Origin: Bacteroidota bacterium | GTDB lineage: Bacteria; Bacteroidota; Bacteroidia; Bacteroidales; FEN-979 | Reading direction: 5' to 3' | DNA: 64,000 nt | NCBI GenBank assembly: GCA_026391355.1 | Contig: JAPLDH010000048.1 | Coordinates: 57,240-121,239 of the forward strand | Made by a program: the position numbers and the translations under genes | Shown here: positions 17,503 to 25,213 of the stretch, piece by piece | Position numbering within the stretch: position 1 is the first letter of the stretch | How the letters are laid out: each line of letters opens with the position of its first letter | Notes under the pieces: model-generated | Told to the model about the DNA's origin: nothing | The model's database searches: none | The model's input: only the letters and a program-made list of their open reading frames with translations

Positions 17503-17548
17503 GAATCAGGGGGCTACCCTTATTTAAACCAATAAAAAACTATTCACT

Positions 17549-18394
17549 ATGGCATTTTGCAGTAACTGCGGAACCCGGTTTATTGAGGGAGCAGGGTTTT
17601 GTCCTGAATGCGGGACTAAAAATACATTTGCCGGAGCACCGGAACAACCGGAATATCAACCTCAGCCACAGACACCCCCACGACAGCCGGAAAAAGTTCC
17701 GGTTCAATTTGGCGTGATAAAATTTGAGGTTGTGGAAAAGGAAACATTAAAATTCCTGAAAGCTGAGTTTGAAAATAGTGCAGTCCGCTACGAATCAGGT
17801 GGTATGTATTATATGAAGGGGAACCTTGAACTGGAGGCGCACCTTCCATCGGCAGGTGGTTTTCTCAAATCGATGGTTACTCATGAAAGTGCGGTAAAGC
17901 CCGTTATAAGAGGAAGCGGGACTGTGTGGTTCGAACCTTCGTTTGGTAATTTCACTATCCTGGAGCTCAGCAACGAAGAGTGGATACTCGACAGAGGCGC
18001 CTATTATGCCTCGGAAATGGGCATTGAAATTGGTTCATTTACCAATAAATCTTTTTCCGGGATGTTCTCAGGTGAAGGATTCTTTCAAACGAAAGTTTCC
18101 GGCACCGGTAAGGTTGTAATATTATCGAAGGGCCCGCTTGAAACCATTGACCTGAATAACGAAAAACTTGTGGTGGATGGTTCCTTTGCCGTGGCTCGCC
18201 AGGCAGGTATACAACTTACCGTTGCCAGGGCCAGTAAAGGCATCTTCGGATCGATGCTTTCTGGCGAAGGCATTGTAAATACTTTTACAGGAACAGGAAA
18301 GGTACTTATTGCTCCGGCTGCCAACCGGTATATCACCATGATCAATTATTTATCAAGCATCCACCATAGGGTCATGCAGATTAAAAATTCATAA
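17549..18394 (+). CDS. zinc-ribbon AIM24-family protein
   Basis: A 281-residue protein. Residues 1-24 form the zinc ribbon (FCSNCG, FCPECG). After a Pro/Gln-rich linker, residues 55-275 match the AIM24 family (TIGR00266-type beta barrel): YESGGMYYMKGNLELEA, GSGTVWFEPSFGNFTIL, GEGFFQTKVSGTGKVVILSKGP and a second similar GEGIVNTFTGTGKVLIAP, reflecting an internal repeat. AIM24-like proteins bind or coat membranes in some bacteria, but the biochemical role is unclear. It is the third gene of the plus-strand ribbon group and overlaps the convergent minus-strand operon by 14 bases. Confidence 0.85.
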   Translation: MAFCSNCGTRFIEGAGFCPECGTKNTFAGAPEQPEYQPQPQTPPRQPEKVPVQFGVIKFEVVEKETLKFLKAEFENSAVRYESGGMYYMKGNLELEAHLPSAGGFLKSMVTHESAVKPVIRGSGTVWFEPSFGNFTILELSNEEWILDRGAYYASEMGIEIGSFTNKSFSGMFSGEGFFQTKVSGTGKVVILSKGPLETIDLNNEKLVVDGSFAVARQAGIQLTVARASKGIFGSMLSGEGIVNTFTGTGKVLIAPAANRYITMINYLSSIHHRVMQIKNS

Positions 18395-19106
18395 CCCCAC
18401 AATTAAAGTGTTCCACAATTCTCAGGGCTTCGTCCATTTTTCCTTCGGGAACAGGTACACGAGCCACCTCCTCCTGTATGCCGTTGCGGGTGGGCATTGA
18501 ATAAGCAAACTCTATAATGTTGGGATGTTCCTTCGAATTGATTGAAACCTTGTTGAGCGATGCTCCCAGTTTTACCCACAGGTGAAACATCTTACCAACG
18601 ATCACACCGTTCTCGGCTATCAGGGCTTCGGCCTCCGAATGTCGCAGTTTCCGGAATCTCATGCGTGGAACCAGAAAGGCAGGAATGGCTGTAATAGCGA
18701 AAATACCGGCAACACCGATTAATATTACCGGTGATTGAAGAACAACCGTCATCACTATGCCAACGATCAGTCCGATAACCACTAACATGACGTATAAATT
18801 CTTCTTTGCCTTCTTTTCATCCAGATAATCGGCTGCTACAAACCGCATCCATTCTTCCGGTGTATAATGCCATTCTGCTATCCTTCCTTCACCTTTCAGG
18901 ATCTTATCCATCTGTTTCGCTCTCGCCCGGTAAACAACGATCACGATCAGCCCGACCATAACCATGAAGCCGGCCAGGAAACTGATGCCATAGCCGCCAT
19001 CCATGCCATTTATGCCCAAGATGGAAGGCAGAAAAACAGACATAAGAAATACCAGGGTGACAATGTACCACTGGTTTACGATTTGGCGCTGGGTGTTGTG
19101 GATCAT
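18381..19106 (-). CDS. polytopic membrane protein of unknown function
   Basis: A 241-residue protein with two pairs of hydrophobic helices: about residues 14-32 and 38-58, then 100-120 and 124-146. Between them lies a charged cytoplasmic-type loop (GRIAEWHYTPEEWMRFVAAD). The C-terminal 90 residues are soluble and mixed alpha/beta (SEAEALIAENGVIVGKMFHL, RVPVPEGKMDEALRIVEHF). I do not recognise the family. It is the last gene of the minus-strand lipase operon, 53 bases after the first lipase-like gene, so it may serve the same membrane process. Confidence 0.75.
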   Translation of the reverse strand: MIHNTQRQIVNQWYIVTLVFLMSVFLPSILGINGMDGGYGISFLAGFMVMVGLIVIVVYRARAKQMDKILKGEGRIAEWHYTPEEWMRFVAADYLDEKKAKKNLYVMLVVIGLIVGIVMTVVLQSPVILIGVAGIFAITAIPAFLVPRMRFRKLRHSEAEALIAENGVIVGKMFHLWVKLGASLNKVSINSKEHPNIIEFAYSMPTRNGIQEEVARVPVPEGKMDEALRIVEHFNCGVMNF

Positions 19107-19159
19107 GATAAATTGTGTATAAAATGAAACTTGGTTGATTTTGTCATATCGACTTGACT

Positions 19160-22100
19160 CTATTTATTTGGCTTTAAAAAACGAATTGAGATATAGGATT
19201 TATCATTATATGATTTCACAATTTGCTCTGATGTATGATCTTTAAAAATAGTTTTATTTTCTAACTTTAAAATCAAATCCTTGATTTGAGGGCCATAAAT
19301 TAAATAATTATATATTGTTTCATTATTCCTGACCTCCATGTCTTTATAAGGTACATTTATTAAGCTATAATTGGTGATTTCGCGCCAAGCGTAATCGTTA
19401 CGGTCAATAGTTTGTAGTAATTGAATGTTACATTTATTGTCTGCTGTCAATTGCCCATTGACTGTGAAATTTATTGTTCCCCTTTCTATGTTGGACTGGC
19501 AATCAGAAAGATTGTAATGAAAGGAATCATTACTCCATTTCAATCCACTTTTAGAACATTCCTGATACATTTCAGCCTGCATAAAGAAATAAAGAGGCCA
19601 AGCCCTCGCATTAGACTTATCTCCGAGATATCCACACTCACAATTAATTTCTATACATACCCATTGTGAACCAACCGCACTATTATCACTATTTAAACCA
19701 GCTGAATATTCTAGATTGCTTCCATCTTTGGTGGTCACATTAAGCATTAACTGAAGATCTTTATCTTTATCCTTTTCTCCAGGCGGTATTGCTCCTGAAA
19801 AAATTCCTGTGGGATCATTAAAATTAAAACCAGTTGATGTCGTGATTACTTCCTTTGTTTTTTTGTCCGTCACTACTGCTTCTATCCGTTTAATTTTCTT
19901 CCCGGGATTCGGGTCGTTTGGCCAGATTAACTTTGCGCTGATTTTATCTTTATCAAGCTTATATTCTCCTATATAAGGGCAATCGCAGGTTGCACTGCCC
20001 TTCATCACTTCAAAGGTTTTTGCAGCAACAGCCACCCCGAAATCCTCATAAAACTGCTGGTGGTCAACATTTCCCATGTCAATTGATTTTGGCCATCGCA
20101 AGAGGCCCTTCCCAGCCTGGCTGTATACAGGGCTGGCGCCATCATTTGCCTTGTAGGAATCGTCTCCTGCCAATAAATTGATCAGGAAAGCGCCCTTCTC
20201 AATATCGGTGGCATTATCGAAATACCAGGCCTTGGTAATATCGAACCAGCCCAGTTCAGGGTGCGCTGTCTTTGTTGTACTACCCGTAAGAAATGTGTAT
20301 TTTTCGGAAAATGCCTCCTTCTCGTTGAAAATTCTTAAATTATCATTGAAAAATTTCGAACCTGAACCCAGGGACAATTCATTTTTATCTTCCTGTTTTG
20401 CATTTGGGCCGAATAACGTATTATATTTGAAGAACTTTTCAACACCTTTGGAACCATTGGTCCATCGCAGATCGAATGTTCCAGGGGTATGCATTACAAG
20501 TCGTTCCATCTTATTTTTAACAATGTCACCAAAGGGTTGGAGTATCATTCCGTCATATTTGACATTAAATCCTTCTTCAGCAATATAGCGCAAGGTGGTA
20601 AGCGGGCTGCCCTGGTGTGGTGTGCCCCAGGTTATCAACTGCCTGAAATTGCTGTTTACATCTCTGTTAAAATAACGGATACCTGCCCGGGCAACAAGAC
20701 CGCCCATTGAATGTGCCACGATAAAAAGATTAAAAGGAGTTTTGTTTTTTATCATTTCAGCAATCTGTGGATTGCTCTCTGTCAGTTCCTTGTTAATGGC
20801 TTCACCCAGGTCTTCGCCCAACGTGCGATGAGGTAAAATTATGTTTTTACCGTTTGGTACCGGTGAGAAAATTGGCCGGTAAGTCGGATAGATAAACTCA
20901 TAAAACAGTGTGCAACTATCCTTCCTGTTTGGATCTTTACCGGCAATTACGGATGTCTCATCAAGGTAATATTTGTACATGTAGTTCCATACGTCTCGTT
21001 TGTAATCAAACTCCCACAAGTCTTTGGTAACTGATTCCACATATCCCCCTTTTTCTTCTTCATTATGACCATGGACCAGCACAACGACATTGACAACCGG
21101 CGCGGTTCGTTCAAACCGCTCAGGCTTGGTTGAAGGATGCCTGAAATGACCGGTTCTTCTGTCGGGAATCATTTGCACCAGCTTAGGTGTTTTTTTCCAG
21201 TTCACATCGCCCTGAAATGTTATTATTGAATACGTCACATTACCAACGTCGGCGAAACCAGCAAGATAATTACCCTCTGCACAGGCGGCAGGTATCAATG
21301 CCTGCGCCAGCCGTGTGATAATATCCCCTGCCCTGGCAGTGGTGGTCTTTTTAGAAAGGGCTGTGTATGGAAACAGGTAATCAAGCGCCGTATAATTTCC
21401 TGCTTTATCAAGTGTAACAGGTAAGCTCCGGGGTTGGTTCTTAATAATGCTTCCATCTCCGCAAATAACATCACTGATCCTTACAATGTTGATTGTTAAA
21501 GGATTGATATCACCTACCTGCGATCGTGGTATGGTGATACGCGGCATCAGGGTATGGATGCTGTCGCTGCCCTGTATGGATAACGATAACATATAGCCGC
21601 TGGTTTGAACGCCGGGGAGGTTTAACCGGATGCTGTTGGTCTCTTTTTTTAACTCGATACTGGTATTTCCTTTCAAGCCCGGAATAAACACACTACTGCT
21701 GTCAGAAAGCATGTCCATGGCATCGCTTCCTGCTTTGGCAGTAATTTTTTTCGATTCTGTGGTCGTCGACCCGCTCACTACCGGGTATGCAGTGTATTCA
21801 GGCAAGGCGGTATCTGCACCCGGATTTTTATTGAACATTAAGAACCAGGCAGCAGCGCAAAGTCCGGCAATAATTATAACGCTTGCTGCAATTTTCAGCA
21901 GACCCACATTTCTTTTCTTTTGTGGCTTTCCCCCCTCCTTTCGTTGTTTCCCCTGCTTTATTGGTTTAGGTGGTTTACCTGGTTTTACAAACGGTGGTAG
22001 TACACTCACATGTGGCACAGAAATGCTGCCTGCGACAGGTGCACCGCAGGCTGTGCAGAACTTCACTCCGGGAATCAGGACTGAACCACAGGAACTGCAA

Positions 22101-22222
22101 ACCGGAGCCGCAACGGGCTCTGGTTGTTCAGGTTTTATAACCTGGATAACTTTTTCTCCGCATTTGCCGCAAAACCGGGCATTGGGTTTAAGCGGATTAC
22201 CACATTTGGTGCAAAAGTTCAT
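19160..22222 (-). CDS. zinc-ribbon membrane-anchored lipase-like alpha/beta hydrolase (copy A)
   Basis: A 1020-residue protein. Two zinc ribbons lie at residues 4-22 and 42-60 (CTKCG/CGKCG and CSSCG/CTACG), then a Pro/Lys-rich linker and one transmembrane helix (about 107-130). A beta-rich region spans about 140-340. The alpha/beta hydrolase domain contains VVVLVHGHNE (oxyanion loop, 380-389), AHSMGGLVARAG (nucleophile S505), WGTPHQGSPL (532-541), NDGASPVYSQAG (candidate Asp 694) and DHQQF (candidate His 721). This order matches the catalytic triad of bacterial lipases and PGAP1-like esterases. About 280 residues at the C-terminus are not recognised. Topology predicts ribbons inside and hydrolase in the periplasm. 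It pairs with a paralogue at 25214-28048. Confidence 0.85.
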   Translation of the reverse strand: MNFCTKCGNPLKPNARFCGKCGEKVIQVIKPEQPEPVAAPVCSSCGSVLIPGVKFCTACGAPVAGSISVPHVSVLPPFVKPGKPPKPIKQGKQRKEGGKPQKKRNVGLLKIAASVIIIAGLCAAAWFLMFNKNPGADTALPEYTAYPVVSGSTTTESKKITAKAGSDAMDMLSDSSSVFIPGLKGNTSIELKKETNSIRLNLPGVQTSGYMLSLSIQGSDSIHTLMPRITIPRSQVGDINPLTINIVRISDVICGDGSIIKNQPRSLPVTLDKAGNYTALDYLFPYTALSKKTTTARAGDIITRLAQALIPAACAEGNYLAGFADVGNVTYSIITFQGDVNWKKTPKLVQMIPDRRTGHFRHPSTKPERFERTAPVVNVVVLVHGHNEEEKGGYVESVTKDLWEFDYKRDVWNYMYKYYLDETSVIAGKDPNRKDSCTLFYEFIYPTYRPIFSPVPNGKNIILPHRTLGEDLGEAINKELTESNPQIAEMIKNKTPFNLFIVAHSMGGLVARAGIRYFNRDVNSNFRQLITWGTPHQGSPLTTLRYIAEEGFNVKYDGMILQPFGDIVKNKMERLVMHTPGTFDLRWTNGSKGVEKFFKYNTLFGPNAKQEDKNELSLGSGSKFFNDNLRIFNEKEAFSEKYTFLTGSTTKTAHPELGWFDITKAWYFDNATDIEKGAFLINLLAGDDSYKANDGASPVYSQAGKGLLRWPKSIDMGNVDHQQFYEDFGVAVAAKTFEVMKGSATCDCPYIGEYKLDKDKISAKLIWPNDPNPGKKIKRIEAVVTDKKTKEVITTSTGFNFNDPTGIFSGAIPPGEKDKDKDLQLMLNVTTKDGSNLEYSAGLNSDNSAVGSQWVCIEINCECGYLGDKSNARAWPLYFFMQAEMYQECSKSGLKWSNDSFHYNLSDCQSNIERGTINFTVNGQLTADNKCNIQLLQTIDRNDYAWREITNYSLINVPYKDMEVRNNETIYNYLIYGPQIKDLILKLENKTIFKDHTSEQIVKSYNDKSYISIRFLKPNK

Positions 22223-22333
22223 GATTATTTATTGCTTTTTAGGTTGATTCACAAAGTTGTAACCTTGGATTTTTTCTATCAACTCCCATCACTACTCCAT
22301 ACCATCTATACCCGATAAAGATGGTTTGATGTT

Positions 22334-24439
22334 TTAATGAAAAAAGATTTCTATCTTCCCACCATGGCTCCAGTCAATTTTCATTTCTTTTTTGGATTTC
22401 CCTAGCTGGGGATACACCCGTTCTTCCTTTTCACAATAATTAATAATATATTTTTGCACATCGGCATTCTTTGAAGATACAGAAAAGTATTGCGCAAATT
22501 CATTTTTTTCGCTGCAGGGAACATTTGTAAAACCGATACTTTCTACACTTGAGATTGGCACCTTATTTCCTAAGTAATAATCAGTAGATGTGCGTGTTTT
22601 AACAGCTTTTCCGGAAACTGTTTGTGGTGAACCTGGGTCAATCCTTCCGGATATTTTTAAAGACAGGGATGAATGATCAGGTAACTCCCTGCTTTTGAAT
22701 TCCATCGAAAAACTGTTTCCCTGCCAGGAAAGTTTGGGTCGTGTTCCCATATTGTCCGCTGATTCTTCATTGTTAATGTTCAAGCCATTCTGTCTAAATC
22801 CAACTTCCTTGATGTTTTGATAATTTTCATACAAATATTGCGCATAAATAGAGAGGGTAACATGTATCCTGGAATACTCGATTTTCCTGGTATCAGAAAG
22901 ATTAACCTCCTCTGATTTAACCGAAACCCCACCAAAATTAATTTCCGCATAGGCCTGATCTCCCTCTTTTACTTTCAATCCATCCATTTCAAATAAACCA
23001 TTCCTGACATTTACGGTAACTTTTTCTCTTATCATTTCTGCATCTTTATCCTTTAGGCAGATGGTAACGTCACCGTTATACTTTATTTCGGAAGTATATT
23101 CAAGATCTGTGGTATGTATAACTGCACCTTTGATTGCGTCTTTTCCGGCCGGTTGCAATTCGATTGTCAGCTTGGGAATAAAGAGTTGCATAACATTTAC
23201 ACCGGCTGCAATGATATTGGGAATGAGCGCCGCTGCCTGCGATTTCACACATTCCATATCCACATAAGGTTCGATCTTCATGGTTACTATATCCTCACTG
23301 TAGTCGTGGTCCATACATTGTTTCACTCCGGAGGGAGATCTGTATGTAAAATCTTTTGCGTTGTACTTCATGTTTTCGAGTAGCGGGGCTGGGTAGGGAT
23401 CTGAGGAATTTATCACCTGTTTCACTGGTTCATTATCCTTATCTTTTCCCGAGATTGTTTCGTTCGTAACAAAATTAAGATTGGTAAATACGGCAAGTGC
23501 GTGAGCGATTTCCCTGGTAGTTTTCATCCTATCCATCCGGGCCTTAAGATCATTATCGGGATTACCGTTGGCAAAACCATCAAATACTTCCGGTTCTTTG
23601 GTGCGGATCTGATCAACATATTCTTCATACGGATCAGGATTTCCGAAAATCAAATTGTTGTTACAAAGGGGTGAAGGATGTGCATCGTTACGCACATGCG
23701 GCGGGCATCCGTTATCTGCAATCATATGCAAGGTTTCTCCCAGGGCGCGCCAAGCTTTTCCCATTAACTCACTTCGTTTGCTTTCATCCTTTTCCTGCAA
23801 AGCACCCTTCATCCAGACCTTCCCTTTTTCCCATGTATAGGTATGGTACTGCACACCAAAGGAAAGATCGCCGGGGTTTCCCAAAGCCCAGTCGACCCCA
23901 TCTATTTCGGGATTTGTTAAAACCAATTGTATATAACCCATCAGTTTAGCGTTGGTTATATCAAGCAGGTACCGAAGACCGGGGGTAGTAGTCGGATCGT
24001 AAAAATGGCGCAGCGATGCCGGTACTTCAGGTACATCAGCCGAATATCCGCCATGCACAATCCATTCAGTTACACTCATTTCTGCCGGCCCTTCCTCATC
24101 GGTACCATATAGTGCAGCAATATCAAATATATTCGCTATACCTGAAATTTGTAACTTATCATCAAGAACCTCTGTATTTATCCTTACGAGATCTTCGGTA
24201 TGAAAAAAACCATCCTTCGTAACGGCAGTACCTTTATTGAGCGTGTTGAATAAGAAAGAGTAATGCTTAAACTCAGGGATCACAGTTTCGAGGATATTGT
24301 TTTTTTTAATAAAAGCAGAAACAATCATCCCATTGATGGTTGGATGTGTTTGTTTATTGCCATAACTGGCGAAAATAAGGATGATGAATGTTCCCATCAG
24401 GAAACCCAGAGAAAACCTAAAAATTGATGTACTGTTCAT
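22334..24439 (-). CDS. exported protein resembling zinc-dependent phospholipase C / P1 nuclease
   Basis: A 701-residue protein. The frame extends to 24493, but the ATG at 24439 gives a clean N-terminal hydrophobic segment (FSLGFLMGTFIILIFASYG) and an 11-base gap after the preceding gene, so I prefer it. Residues of about 115-260 carry HFYDP near 145, then LHMIADNGCPPHVRNDAH at about 237-254. This His/Asp/His spacing is that of zinc-dependent phospholipase C and S1/P1 nucleases. The C-terminal two thirds look like beta sandwich domains with no catalytic signature. If the match holds, it would hydrolyse phospholipid head groups or phosphodiesters in the periplasm. It has no zinc ribbon of its own, unlike its operon neighbours. 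Confidence 0.72.
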   Translation of the reverse strand: MNSTSIFRFSLGFLMGTFIILIFASYGNKQTHPTINGMIVSAFIKKNNILETVIPEFKHYSFLFNTLNKGTAVTKDGFFHTEDLVRINTEVLDDKLQISGIANIFDIAALYGTDEEGPAEMSVTEWIVHGGYSADVPEVPASLRHFYDPTTTPGLRYLLDITNAKLMGYIQLVLTNPEIDGVDWALGNPGDLSFGVQYHTYTWEKGKVWMKGALQEKDESKRSELMGKAWRALGETLHMIADNGCPPHVRNDAHPSPLCNNNLIFGNPDPYEEYVDQIRTKEPEVFDGFANGNPDNDLKARMDRMKTTREIAHALAVFTNLNFVTNETISGKDKDNEPVKQVINSSDPYPAPLLENMKYNAKDFTYRSPSGVKQCMDHDYSEDIVTMKIEPYVDMECVKSQAAALIPNIIAAGVNVMQLFIPKLTIELQPAGKDAIKGAVIHTTDLEYTSEIKYNGDVTICLKDKDAEMIREKVTVNVRNGLFEMDGLKVKEGDQAYAEINFGGVSVKSEEVNLSDTRKIEYSRIHVTLSIYAQYLYENYQNIKEVGFRQNGLNINNEESADNMGTRPKLSWQGNSFSMEFKSRELPDHSSLSLKISGRIDPGSPQTVSGKAVKTRTSTDYYLGNKVPISSVESIGFTNVPCSEKNEFAQYFSVSSKNADVQKYIINYCEKEERVYPQLGKSKKEMKIDWSHGGKIEIFFH

Positions 24440-24450
24440 TTTTCTTTGTA

Positions 24451-25167
24451 TTAAAATCTCATTAACATCCATTGTCCATGATCCCCAAGGCAAAACTCGG
24501 CAGTGAACTTTCCCCGGTTCGAACTGAATTCATATACCGCAAAACGGGCTGTGGCATAGCGCAACTTCCGGGTCTTGAAATCCCTGGCAAATGCCGGCAT
24601 GTGAGGCAACAAGACGGCAAAATACAGCCGTTTTTGTTTCAGCGACGAGGGGGATAGAATTTTAGCCAGTCCCGAAGTATCCGATGCTGCAAATACACTT
24701 TCTACGACGGTGGCGGCACTGTCTATTTTAACAGGGTCATACTTATCCACTTCATATAATGCCGCCAGCGATCCTTTCTTCCCCGGATCATAAGTACCAA
24801 AAAAATAAATTCCCGCAACCGTAAGTCCTCCGATAATTACTATGCTTGCAGCTATTTTCAGCAAAATCATTATTCTTTTCTTTGGTGGTTTTTTCCCCTG
24901 CTTTATTGGTTTAGGTGGTTTCCCTGGTTTTACAAACGGAGGTGGTACACTCACAGGTGGAACAGAAGTGCTGCCTGCGACAGGTGAGCCGCAGTTTGTG
25001 CAGAACTTCACTCCGGGAATCAGGACTGAACCACAGGAACTGCAAACCGGAGTTGCAACGGGCTCTGGTTGTTCTGGTTTTATAACCTGGATAACGGTTT
25101 CGCCGCATTTGCCGCAAAACCGGGCAGTGGGTTTAAGTGGATTACCGCATTTGGTGCAGAAGTTCAT
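24451..25167 (-). CDS. short double-zinc-ribbon membrane protein
   Basis: A 238-residue protein. Its first ~90 residues are nearly the same as those of lipase-like copy A: two ribbons at 4-22 and 42-60 and a Pro/Lys-rich linker. A transmembrane helix (about 101-122, LLKIAASIVIIGGLTVAGIYFF) is followed by about 115 periplasmic residues with no lipase motif (VDKYDPVKIDSAATVVESVF, KLRYATARFAVYEF, ending DHGQWMLMRF). The tail looks like a small alpha/beta domain of unknown type. It sits between the second lipase-like gene (46 bases) and the phospholipase-like gene (11 bases), consistent with one transcript. It could be a partner or regulator that shares the intracellular ribbon interface. Confidence 0.78.
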   Translation of the reverse strand: MNFCTKCGNPLKPTARFCGKCGETVIQVIKPEQPEPVATPVCSSCGSVLIPGVKFCTNCGSPVAGSTSVPPVSVPPPFVKPGKPPKPIKQGKKPPKKRIMILLKIAASIVIIGGLTVAGIYFFGTYDPGKKGSLAALYEVDKYDPVKIDSAATVVESVFAASDTSGLAKILSPSSLKQKRLYFAVLLPHMPAFARDFKTRKLRYATARFAVYEFSSNRGKFTAEFCLGDHGQWMLMRF

Positions 25168-25213
25168 GGTATATATTTGATTTTTTGGAATTTTTTGGGA
25201 ATTGTGTTTTGCA

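Noticed and set aside
21630..22247. Plus-strand open frame of 205 codons antisense to the lipase copy A N-terminus
   Set aside because: It is a mirror of the strong minus-strand frame with the zinc ribbons (Cys/Gly/Pro codons read in reverse); no start context or homology.
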